A program made the translations under genes and the position numbers. The notes beneath the pieces are model-generated. The model was given only the letters and a program-made list of their open reading frames with translations, was not told the origin of the DNA and made no database searches. A DNA stretch of 62,000 nt from NCBI GenBank assembly GCA_030141605.1, contig JAQGDQ010000005.1, forward strand, positions 558,180-620,179, given 5' to 3'. The stretch comes from Tubiluchus corallicola (lineage: Eukaryota; Priapulida; Priapulimorpha; Priapulimorphida; Tubiluchidae). Below are positions 51,301-62,000 of this stretch, one piece after another (within the stretch, counting starts at the first letter, position 1; each line of letters begins with the position of its first letter).

Positions 51301-54300
51301 CTACACTCAGCCTTTCCAACAACTTTATTGAAGCCATCCGCACTTCCAACACTGATCTTGGCTTCGTGCACAGTTAGCTATTTGGCTGCTGCTTAACACG
51401 CAAAATAACGTGTGGCAAACTAAATTACTAAACTTTACAGCTATAGCAAAAATCGATTTTAATATTGTATGTTTCTTACTCAAAGCCAAATAATTTGCTT
51501 TGCGTTGAGAAAAAAGCCTTTCAAATTACAGCGCTTTAACGAAACTTTCAAGAAAAAATGTGCAACTTGCCTCGAAGTCAGAATCGTTGAATTTGTAAAT
51601 TACATTCCAACCAAGCTGTAGAAACTTCCTGCGTTCCAGTAGCAATGAATGGAAGAAACAAAGGCCGAACAAAAGCTTCTTGTACTTAACTGGTTTCCTG
51701 CTGTGTGAGAACTGCTCCTTTGACACCAAGTTGTACATTCGCTTCAAGTTAGATTTTAAACCCTATAATCAACAAAAAGATAATAATAAATGAAATCTAT
51801 ATTAGTTACGGCCATTACAGGACTGCTATAGATATAACAATAAAGTTAAAATTATTTCATGATTAAGATAAAGATGGCAATGATGATGTTGATGACAGCG
51901 ATGATGATGATGACGATGATGACAATGAAGACAACGACGATGGTCATGATGATGGCGATGATGATGATGGTGACGGTAATGGCAGCAAATATGATGTTAA
52001 ACTGTAAGCAATCCATCTATATCTCATGTACATCATGACTAGTTGACTGTCAAAGAAGATTTGCCATTATAGACGCCATAAGAAATGCTTTTACCCGAGA
52101 TGGTTCCGTTGTCATTTTCAGTCCAGCTTGGAGAATGGACACGGGAAATTCTGGATGTGGATTAGAGCTTAACCACAAGCGGAAATCCGGATGAGGTTCT
52201 TCCACTTGCAATTGTTCCACCAGCTTGTCTAATGTCGGCATCCAGCTGAGAGAGAGATGACAGTTAGCGAGGAATACCCAATAACCCTGAAATATTTTCA
52301 AAATGCATCAAATCGCTGAACTTCAAATATTACAATTAAAACAGAAATTTGCAATAATGGGTCATTTTTCACCAACTTCTGGCAGAAAAAAGTATATAAA
52401 TTTAATATATAAATTTATATATATATATAAAAATATAAATACATATTTAAATTTAAATATAAATATACAGGTAAATATCAGAATGTACAGATAAAATGTA
52501 AATGTGGAAAAATAGATGGTCCCAAAAGTAGAATTGTATTGGTGCTATAATTTCATGAATATCTGCCAGTACATTACAATTAATGGCAAGGGGAAATTGA
52601 AAGCCTGCAAAGCCAAGACTTTATAAGCCGTACAGTATTTTGGCATATCAAACTTTCACATATCCAACATATCAAATGTCAAATAGTGACACATAGTGAA
52701 AACTTTGTTTTAAAAAAAGCTTATTTTAGAATGACCTCACTTTGAGCCAGGGGCGTCGTGCACCAAAAAAAATTGGGGGGGGGGCCCGACTGTATATAAT
52801 GGCAGAACTTAACTGTTTAAAAACGTATAATTTTGAATTCTCACACAGTATTTTGCGTGCAAGAAAAACGATTTATTTATTCCCAACTGGCATTTAACTT
52901 AAAGCTATAGCAACAGAAACTTAATTAAAATTAAAAATTAAATTTAATTAAGTAGTTATTAGCCGTAGAACCTGGGTCGGGAACACGGTTGGACTTGAAA
53001 AATGAAGTCAGATTGGACTGCCTTGACATCGTTTAAGAAATATAGAATCACGTGAAAATTCCTGTTTGTCAACAAGATGAAACAACAGTGCAATAAATGA
53101 GCAAATACGCAGCTAAAATGGCAGCGAAAACTAGCATAGATTCTCCTAGCAGGAGAAAAATGATAAAATGTGCTCAAAATCACGCCCTTTTATGCAGCAA
53201 ACTCGTGGGAAAGAGTCGCTAAGGAGTAGCAAAGAGTCGGTAATGTCCAATCAGGAGGCGGCTCATCAATTTGTATCTCCCAAACCGACTCTCTGGTACT
53301 AGGCTAGCTCGACAAACTGACTCTCAGTCAGAATAATTTAACTCGGCGACAAACTTTAATGATAAAAAATATTATTGGGCTACTGTACCGAAACACTTAT
53401 ACTGTTCACATTTATGGAGCGCTGGCCCGCTATTGAGTGTCAAAAAGTCGGAAATAAATTTGCTTACGAGTTTGCCGTCGAGTTTTCATGTTTCTCTCTT
53501 TGACATCTTCTAAAAAATTGGGGGGGGGGCAGGCCCCTATGGCACGACGCCACTGCTTTGAGCACATTCAGAGAGCATATGAAATCATGTATCATACTAC
53601 ATAATGCTCCGGCAACTATATAGTTTGGAAAATAATGTCCAGTTGTAACTAAGGTTGCTGCTATGTTGTTACATTTTTTCCCTATGAATACTTGAGAATG
53701 TAATACCGGGAAATATGAAAATATGAATATGAAAATTTTTCCAAATGAAAAGCAATTTGGAAAATAATGACAAACCTATGTAAAACACACATTAACCAAC
53801 TAATATGACAAACAATATGCAACAGCAGTGATACAGAATTGTTGTTCACTGTAAAATCACTGTTACATGGTGCCTTATAGTGACAGAGACAGCAAGAAGA
53901 GCAGTAAAGGCTGAGAAACTGGCTCACAAGTTAAAAAATGTCAATGATTGTGTTCATAGAAGTGTTTCAACATTGAGCGAAAACCCATTTAAGCTTTAAG
54001 CAATGTGCATGACTTGTGAATGAATGTTTTCACTAGAATGATGTTCAGTAGAATAAACAACAAAAATTATCAGATTAATGATTAATGATTAGACTATTAG
54101 ATTTTTGGTATATTTGAATAGAAACAGTCTATGCCTGAATTTTTTCTGCACATTTCAGATGAAATGTCCTTCATCACCATAATTCCCAAAATGTAAGTGC
54201 ATTAACATTTTAATTACCTCTTTCGCTCCTTCTCTGACCATCCTAGTAGCCATAGGTGCCTGACCTTGACCAAGAGACAGTGCATGAAATCTATTTGCCA

Positions 54301-57300
54301 TTCCACATTTAGTTGCCAGGCTAAGCAAGGCGTTGGTCGGATCAACTCCACCGGAAAGCACCAGGATTAGTGGCACAGTTGCCGTAGATTCTTCCACTGC
54401 CGCGTTCATTTCTAGCAATGGTGGTTCTACGAATCTGTCAATAATTATTTAACTTTTAACATTAAGTTAAGTGTTAACATTGACCCCAACACAAATTGGC
54501 AGACAATAAGCATCTGTAGAATGACGCCGTGGAACTAATGTAATTGAAAAACTAATGTTAGAAACTATAAGATTAACCTTAGTCCATCAAAGTCAAAAAA
54601 CTTACTTCAAACCCATGTTGTTCACTATAAAAGCTTTCACACAAAATGAAACTCGATCTGGTCTCATGGAACGGACAATTAGCATGCGTTGTAGCTCGCT
54701 GCAATTTGTTTCCCATTCACCTGAAATTCAACAAATAATTTAGCAATGCAAACAGTTTCGTCGGCTTTCTTAACAGCTCTGGTAAAAGCCATTGGTAAAA
54801 TAATAAAAATATTATTTCAACATTTTTGAGCAAAACAGTCCAATTCAATATGTGACCTGAGGTGCACTATTATGAAATATCCATAAGAACAAACAACAGA
54901 TACAAAAATAGTCAAATTGAATAAAGCACTTGTAACAAACATCACTGATAAACAAGCATGATAAGCGAAAAACAAGCAGCATAAATTATGCAACTTTACA
55001 AAAGAACCAGCAACTACATACCTGGCATGAAAGCCGTTTCAGGTTCAGCACTTGTAAACCATACATTCCAATCTCGTGGATACTGTTCAAATGAACCAGC
55101 AAGTCCATGAAAGTTTGACAGCTTGTCTAGTTCAGTGATGTTATCCCATGAGCTCTCAGCAATCCAATTAGGACAAGGATTATCCATCTGCTCTTCCTTA
55201 TCAAGAACCTAGAATGAAGAAATTAGCAAAATAGATTGCTTCTAAAATAAAATGGGAACTGAATTCTATTAATGGTTTGACATAACGCCTATTGCCTAAT
55301 AAGCAAGATGAGTCAAGGATGCATTTGCAAGATTTTCATGAGGCCAACATAAAATAAGTTATTTCTGCAAGATCTTATAAAGATTTTAGTTTATCAAAGC
55401 TTGTTTGGTTTTCATTTGGCAAACTTTAATGCAACATGATAGACATTAATAAAGCAGTTACTGCACAGAGTTTAATTATCACTGTGCAGGAACAACACAT
55501 TACAGTAAAATAATAATCATTTTTCACACATTGTTCCTCCCTTCAAATGAAATTCCATTAAAAACCCATATTAGAAATACAAAGCTTAGTGGAAAGCAGC
55601 ACAACAGTTCTCCTATTTTCTGGAAAAACCTGGTAAGTCAACTTCAGCTAGCTTTGAGAAAATGGGAAAAACTATTTTCACTTGCCAAGAAGCAATGGCT
55701 TTATGAATTACATTAAAATTTAGAATAAATGCACATTGAAAGGTGTTTTATTATTCTGTAAAAAACGAAATAAATAATTGAAGTTATTTTTACATTAATG
55801 AACTCACTAAGTTGCAAAAGAAAATATGCCTCCAGTACATGCTGCTTCTTTTGTTTTCAAAGAGTGGGACTTACTAGGTTTCTGTGAATGTTCAAGTATT
55901 GCCAATTGTCAAGTTGTCAAGATAAAAATAAGCTTGGATTTACAATGAACACAAGCAAAAACCCATAAAAACTTTTTAGGACAATTTAGATAAAAAGTGT
56001 ACATGATCGCTCATTAACATTCAGAAGATTTTTTAAGGTCTTCTTTTCATACAAATACATATGCATGCACACTCGTACACATGCAAAAAGGGTGCAACTG
56101 TTTATTAAAATGAAGTGTTTGAAAACATTGCAAATGTTAGACGACAGAAAGAAATGTGCATACTAACCACACCACCCCTTAGGAAAAAGTTGTATTCGTC
56201 CATGTTAATCTTGTTTGCTGCTTCCATTATCTTTACGCACATTTGAAAAGAGAACAGCAGTTTGTGTTTTTCAAATAATGCTCGACATGTGTACCTGTTA
56301 ATGAATAATCACATTAGCTTTAAAATCAGATTTTAAAGCAACTAAAAGCATAAACATCAACATTACTGTGATTGTGTAGAAAACGTAATAACATTATTTT
56401 ACAAACCAAAACTTGCCATCCTATTCGTAGTGTGTTTATTTCAAATCTCTAAGTATGTTTCTACTCTCTTTTGAGCTCTATTCCTAATGATATTGGTAAA
56501 AATTCTGAAAGTTTTAAGTGTCTCTGCAGCAATACTTTCTTATTTATCAACTCAACAGCCGCAAAGTAATGAAGCATGCTTGAAAAAAATAACAATCAAC
56601 ATGTTGACAGGAACCATTCTATCAACATATAAAGCACTAGAAAAATTCAACACATCACTCTTACGATGTAAGTACCTTTTCATGATGTACAGGTATACAT
56701 ACTTGCATTTATTTACCTGGTGTTGTTGTAAGTAGCTTATTACCGATGCACAAGTATGTTCACTTGCGGTCATTCACTTGGTGTATATTTTTTACAATAT
56801 ACAGGTACCGGGTATATTCATTTGTGCTTACTCACTTGATGCACATCTTTTTTACGATGTACTGGTATGCTCACTTCCCTGTACAGTATCTCTTCACAAA
56901 GTACAGATATGCTCGGTTGTCTTTACTCACCTGTACACAGCATAGGTGTGATAATCATTAAGAAGCTGAATGCGCTCTTCAAGGTTTTTGCTCCTTTGAC
57001 TCTTCTCTATGGAGACGTTATACAGGTCTATGTAAGCATCAAGTGAAAACTGATACATGGGATCTATGAGACCCATATCATTTATGACAAAGAACAGCAT
57101 TGAAGCTCTATGTGCACATGGTCTGTAGGCCTGAAACGCAAACAATGCTTATTAATTGCACCACAATTCTGCAAAGTACAATGAAATGTTTTATGTTAAT
57201 ACTGAAATCCCAAAATCCCCAATCACTTACCTCTCGCGCAACATCAATCTTTTTTTCAGTATCTTCACTAATGAGAAGTTGCTCTGCTACTTCTTTTGAA

Positions 57301-60300
57301 GTTGCTTTTGAGTCCTGCAAAGTGTTAACTAGTTCTTCATCATCTAAAAGGGAACCTTGGGTCTCATTCAGTAACCTAGAAAAAATGTCTAGCTAATTTA
57401 TGCTGCAATCAAATATACGACTACGGCGACGTATGTTACACGTCAAACACTATCCTTAAAAAAATGCTAAGGATTTTGTTCATGTCATCAAAACCTAAAT
57501 CATTAGAAATTGTACTTGTCGTCTTGACTTTTACATGACTTCTTATTTCTCTCCTCTCTCTTCGCTCCCCTCTCTCCCCGCTCTCTCATTGTAGTCATTC
57601 TGTGTCATTTAATACTTACCTCAGTAATAGTTATACACTGTTATTCAGTTTTACTTACCAATTGGAATTTTTCAGTGTACCAAATTCTTCACAATTGTTG
57701 ACGTAGTTAAATTATTCACCACAGGCTCCTTTGTTTTGTACACGTATTCAAAACAGAATGCAAGGAAACCTGTAAATGCTTGCTGATAAATTCGCTTAAG
57801 AAAAGTTAGAGTTTTGGTGTTATAAGCCTTTACTGTTTCAGGACTACTTACATAAAAAAATCATTTTAATGCACTGACCGTAAAATCTCATTTTCCAGTT
57901 CAATTAGCTTCCTACGACCATCTGCAATGCTTAGCACCAGACTATCTTTCTGTTCTTCGAGCTCCGGTCGTTCTTTACGAACCACATTTCCCAACAACTG
58001 AGCTTCTAGACCTGCATTCAGTTAATGAAACTAGTAATATCATTGTTCACAGTAGATCAACGCAAGGAATCAGTAAATTAGCCCATGTATTAAACTCGCA
58101 TAATAACTAGTTTGCTAAACAACACAAAATGTAGAATCAAAAAGTTTTAAAGAAATACATTGCATCTGTTGGAAAACCTTTGAAAATATCATCTCTTGTC
58201 AACTGACAGACTAGAAAAAGAAACAGGTTTTAAAAAAGTGAAACTTTTGGTCTACCTGCTAAATTTGATTTCTGTTTTTATAATCTAAGTGACTCAGGTG
58301 AATAACAATATCAAGTACAAAAAAATTTTCTCCAAGGAAAACAAGTCCAAAGAAGTTCCAAGTTGTAGAAATTTGTAGCATAAGAGCTTGATAATACGCA
58401 TGAATAATATAATTTGCTAGGCAATTCCGACATTCTTAATTAAATGATTTTACCTTGTTCTTTTACAGCAAAATTGACAACTGTAGCTTTAGATGTTATC
58501 TCTGGTAAATAATGTGGATTGCTTAATTTGGTTGTAATGTAGAATTTAAAACCTGTATTGTACACAATTTCTTTATCTCCTAATTTTATGAAAGTTGCTC
58601 CATCTGAAAGTGAAACAAAAAAATTTAAAATCTAATTTAAGCCACAAACAATTTACAAGATTTTATATTAAATCAGATCATACTGCAAGTCCCTGCTTAA
58701 CATATTAGTACTAACGGTCATGAAATTTTCTTAATTAATGATAAATGAATCCTATTAACAACAAATTTTTAACTTTACTTAAAATACCAAAACTTAATTT
58801 ACAGTGTAATCTTACAAAAATGTGCTAAGTAATATAAATCCATGGGGTTACTTATGTTTTTGTGCCCAAGCAGGCAGTCGGACATTGACTACATATGTCA
58901 ACTATCTATATATACAATAATCTATATATATAGATAGTTGTATATCTGCTCACTAATGAATCGTCTTTGATTTGTGCTGTTCAAAAGACAAAAAATATCA
59001 GCAATTAGCATAAACCAGCATAAAAAATCCACACAATAGAAACTAGAGAGGAAAGTTTTCTCCTAATTAAAGGACATAGAGTATAATTTGAAATTTGCAA
59101 TACTGTAAGAATCGGTTGCAAGACCACATGCATTTTGTGCAAATTGTCACTGCATTACCAGTGCACATATACAAGCAATAAATGTCATAAAACACTGTCT
59201 AATCATTGGTATTACGTTTTTAGGTGAGACGCTGTTGGAAGTGCACTATCTGGGAAAGGTCTACTGTTGCCCTTTTTATTGTAATACTGACAGCTTATTA
59301 TTTATTTCTCTTATTGCAAATAAACAGCACCACTGAGTAAAAGCTTTGAAATACCTGCAAGATAATCTTGTAAATAAGCCTACAAAGTGGATATACATAA
59401 GATTTGTAGACATTATAATTTTGCATCTAAGCAATTACTCATAAAGTAATAATCTACCTCTTTTTATGATTGACTTATTAAGCAGCGGTTCAAGTGATCG
59501 GTCAAGTTTTTCCAGGACATTATTCAGTAACACAGGTGTGCCAAATTGGATAGCATTTTCTAAAACTAGCAGGTAATCGGTCTGTTGAAAGTCAATCACC
59601 TGTAAATCCTGTAATTAGAAAAAATAAATAAAAATTAATATAAAAAACTAACGTGGTGTTTTACAGAATGAAAAAATCTGTAGACAAACTTCCATGCGAA
59701 AACCTACAACTGCTATGAATCTTTTTAAGAATTAAATTTTTGACACTTTGATAGTAAGTAATCACCATTGTGTTCCTTCCACACTTGCCACTTAGTTAAA
59801 ATCAAGTACACTAAGATACCCAAAAGAGTAAGGTGACTAAAATCTTTCCTCCAAGACAGCAGAGTGTTACCTTAACTTATCTAGAACCATAAACAATTGA
59901 CTTAAACTTGATCACTTACTAGCAAGACCAAATATTGCTTAACAATTAAAAATAGATCTGAATAAGAAAGTTACGGTAAATTGAATCACAAACTGCAGAT
60001 GTTCTTCCATGCATACATCTGAGGAAAGACAAATTTATTGTTTAAAATTTTGCATAAGAAAATGTATTACTGTTTTATCATACAAGATTCAAATGCACAT
60101 GACAAATGACAAAAAACTGCACTGATAATAAAACAATAATAGTTCATAACTAAGATAATAATATGGTAGCAAAATTGATGTTCAAAATTTCAGTGTAACA
60201 ATGAATTTAAGTCTAATACATTAAGGCTCAAAACTTACTCGTTTTGCTTCCATATTTTTGATCCACTTAATTGCCTGTCCTTGAGGATCTATAGCCAAAG

Positions 60301-62000
60301 GCCACCGAAGACATCGATTAACTATGACGCCATTTTCACTAGAGAATATATCACTAGGCAAGCCTTGTATATTCCATTCACGTATAGTCGTCTCTTTCTC
60401 CAAAAATTCCGTCACACTGAAGTTAGGATTACAAGGAATGTCCAACATTTTGATCTAAAATATAAGAATAAGAATAAACATGATAATTGTATCGCAATGT
60501 ATTATAATGGTATCACTAATCAAGTCGACTTAATTTTCATTAAACTAAAGAAGTCAGTGTTTACCTGTTTAAACCAGATACCAAAGACTAGCTCATCTCT
60601 GTAATTAGAAAGGAAAGGTCCGAGATATGATATAAATGCAGCTGCCAAGATGCAATCTCCAATGCAGTAAACCATGCTCTTTTCTAAATTCTAAAAAAAA
60701 GAAAACTTTCTAGAACAACAGTGAGAAAATGTAATGCTAAGAGCAAGAGAAGATAAGTATCAAAACCGCAAAGCAGAAGAAACAAATCAGGTTCCAATGA
60801 TAATAAAGCAGCCAAAATTTCATTATTTAAAAGAGTGAAAGGAATTATTAACCTCCACAGTAATCTCCCAGCGTTCCCTCTCACTTGCCAGTCCCTCTAC
60901 AAGTTTACCAGCTCGATCAAGTTTCAGCTGAGTCGCTTCAGATTTCTTCCGCAGTTCCTCTTTTTGAGAAAGCTTCTCATTATACTGCTCCTTCAGCAGT
61001 TCCATCTTCTCGTTAAGCTAAAGTAATAGCAACTATATAACTAATGGGTCAGTGGATTTAAAAATTTAAAGCGATATACAAAAGGCAACTACTATTTTTT
61101 AATGCCAACAAACTATATGCTGCATAATGCAGTGATTGGAATTCACATATGCCAAAACTCAAGCATGTTTAATCATATCAGCAAAAATAAACTACCGATT
61201 ACAATGACTTAAGTGACTTACAAAGACCGTTCCTTTATAAGAGCAATTACACATATTACTAATATTTGTGCAATGTTTTATTTTTCAAATATCTGTAAAA
61301 GACAGTAATCATTACTATCTAGGCAATCATTAATTTATTATTACATGTATTATCATAGTTAGCAATTTCAACTTTGTAATATTTTTTTGGGAAAAATTTT
61401 CTGTGGCAATTGACACTATTAGTGCATAACTAGGCACAATATCTTTTACTTGTTGAATAACTGGCCTGACAAAACTAACAAAACAGTAAACAGAACCAAA
61501 TCTGAGTAAATGGTACATATGTAAATCCTTATAATTATGCTTCGACGTTTATTATACAAATGGTTTTTTTAAAGTGCCTTTTTTTCATATTATATACCAT
61601 GTCCTTCCACCTCTCGATTTATCTAGTGCCAAATGTTTCCGTTAACAGTGGGTCAGATGTTTTTGTATTTACCGTCTGAACAAATAGCGTTTTCCAGTCG
61701 GACTGTGCCAGTAGAAAAATATTCTAATTTTAATTTTCATCAACTATTTAATGCAACATATTAAGTTTCTGTCACTATTGTTCGGTTATTGAATAGAAGT
61801 CGTTTGTATATCATGTACCAAACACTGAAAACATAGAATAAACCAATTCATGAACAAATAACTAAGTGAACTGCAGTAATTCATAAAAAGATTTTTTCAT
61901 AAAAGAAAAAATTTTCGTTTTCATGCAGCAATCCTTACTTCTTGCAATTTAGCTTTAGCATCAGCGAGAGACTGTTGTTTTAGATTTAGTTGATACGTAG
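45389..62000 (-). CDS. DNAH2: Axonemal dynein heavy chain 2 (inner arm), C-terminal 1195 residues
   Basis: DNAH2 is an ATP-driven motor of ciliary inner dynein arms. Exons in coding order: 62000-61939 (partial), 61017-60853, 60690-60565, 60454-60239, 59608-59458, 58603-58454, 58011-57879, 57375-57231, 57130-56931, 56294-56168, 55208-55022, 54720-54606, 54434-54218, 52286-52095, 51762-51571, 50787-50603, 49815-49602, 49010-48894, 48079-47930, 47404-47272, 46999-46875, 45830-45683, 45528-45389. Every junction closes in frame. Domains: second stalk coiled coil (first ~75 residues), AAA5 with LRWPLAIDPQGQAIKWIKNM, the strut from about residue 290 (GLEAQLLGNVVRKERPELEE), AAA6 from about 590 (LSGGVDPTNALL, then VFLANCHLSLSWMP), and the C-terminal domain ending CPCYYYSKRE and DHWIKRGTALLM. 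That tail, with LEGAGWDKKN and SAKGMYACPCYYY, is what I recognise as DNAH2 rather than DNAH1/3/7. About 3200 N-terminal residues lie beyond the window. The exon ending at 51571 uses a GC donor. Confidence 0.95.
48369..48404. repeat. AT-rich inverted repeat in a DNAH2 intron
   Basis: GATGTTTATA at 48369 pairs perfectly with TATAAACATC ending at 48404; the middle is a TA repeat, so a long cruciform or hairpin is possible. It lies in the intron between exons 48079-47930 and 49010-48894. Confidence 0.85.
51870..51990. repeat. Degenerate GAT/GAC trinucleotide repeat
   Basis: Imperfect (GATGAT / GACGAT)n tract in the DNAH2 intron 51763-52094. It is intronic; the flanking exons are joined by a normal GT-AG pair. 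Confidence 0.9.
52748..53555. mobile_element. Non-autonomous hAT-like DNA transposon with 8-bp target-site duplication
   Basis: The left end reads CAGGGGCGTCGTGC (52748-52761), and the reverse complement of the right end reads CAGTGGCGTCGTGC: 13 of 14 bases match. The element is flanked by a perfect 8-bp direct repeat, CTTTGAGC, at 52740-52747 and 53556-53563. An 8-bp duplication plus CAGNGGCG termini is the hallmark of the hAT superfamily. Just inside each end, in the same direct orientation, is an A-run, TT and about ten Gs. The 808-bp element has no transposase-sized frame, so it would need a partner elsewhere. It lies in the DNAH2 intron 52287-54217 and does not disturb the exons. Confidence 0.87.
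56655..56935 (-). repeat. About 58-bp tandem repeat starting at a DNAH2 splice donor
   Basis: Reading the minus strand, the exon 57130-56931 ends ACAG|GTGAGTAAAGAC. The following intron DNA is made of diverged units that each restart with a donor-like sequence: AAGTGAGTAAGC (GT at 56835-56834), AAGTGAATGACC (GT at 56777-56776) and AGGTAAATAAAT (GT at 56716-56715), spaced 58-61 bp after a first interval of 95 bp. Inside each unit come CATAC, then CTGTACATC-like sequence, then an A-run. The array therefore includes the real 5' splice site and copies of it. Confidence 0.75.
58899..58940. repeat. Perfect 16-bp-arm palindrome in a DNAH2 intron
   Basis: CAACTATCTATATATA (58899-58914) and TATATATAGATAGTTG (58925-58940) are exact reverse complements around a 10-base spacer. 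Lies in the intron 58604-59457. It may be a hairpin-forming remnant of a mobile element or a cruciform-prone AT site. Confidence 0.9.

Noticed and set aside
52959-53183. 74-codon minus-strand frame inside the hAT-like element as a transposase remnant
   Set aside because: Too short, with no BED zinc finger or hAT dimerisation motif that I can recognise.

Overview
This is 62 kb of nuclear DNA from an animal, not a prokaryote. The sequence is AT-rich. Its genes are split into many short exons with GT/AG borders, there are no operons, and long intergenic and intronic stretches carry microsatellites and repeats. Porcupine (a Wnt acyltransferase), TTLL4 and an inner-arm dynein heavy chain point to a metazoan with motile cilia. 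Gene structure and small intergenic distances suggest an invertebrate or early-branching animal, but I cannot name the phylum from this window.

Layout, left to right. (1) 1162-5718, plus strand: the last eight coding exons of PORCN; its N-terminal exons lie left of the window or were not recognised. (2) 5719-10447: intergenic, with a 148-bp tandem duplication, a CpG-richer patch and a hairpin. (3) 10448-28351, plus strand: a complete TTLL4-type tubulin polyglutamylase (here TTLL4-A) in 15 coding exons, predicted 1121 aa, with a 10-codon in-frame uORF just before the start. (4) 28352-35655: intergenic, with several local duplications. (5) 35656-43882, plus strand: a second TTLL4-type gene (TTLL4-B), predicted 572 aa. 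Every aligned intron of A and B has the same position and phase, so this is a tandem duplication. B lacks the long disordered N-terminus and has lost a conserved glycine in the presumed ATP-binding loop. (6) 45389-62000, minus strand, convergent with TTLL4-B: the last 23 exons (1195 aa) of an axonemal dynein heavy chain that I recognise as DNAH2.

Exon borders were worked out by hand from splice signals, reading-frame closure and remembered family sequence. All four gene models close in frame. Three of the four genes act on cilia or microtubules: TTLL4 enzymes add glutamates to tubulin tails, and DNAH2 is an inner-arm motor that walks on those microtubules. PORCN is a separate ER enzyme of Wnt secretion.

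The most notable non-coding items are: a complete non-autonomous hAT-like element with a perfect 8-bp target-site duplication in a DNAH2 intron; a tandem repeat that starts at a DNAH2 splice donor and multiplies donor-like sites into the intron; a GC-AG intron in DNAH2; and a two-level repeat cluster in a TTLL4-A intron. I found no CRISPR array, operon, phage or wholly novel system.
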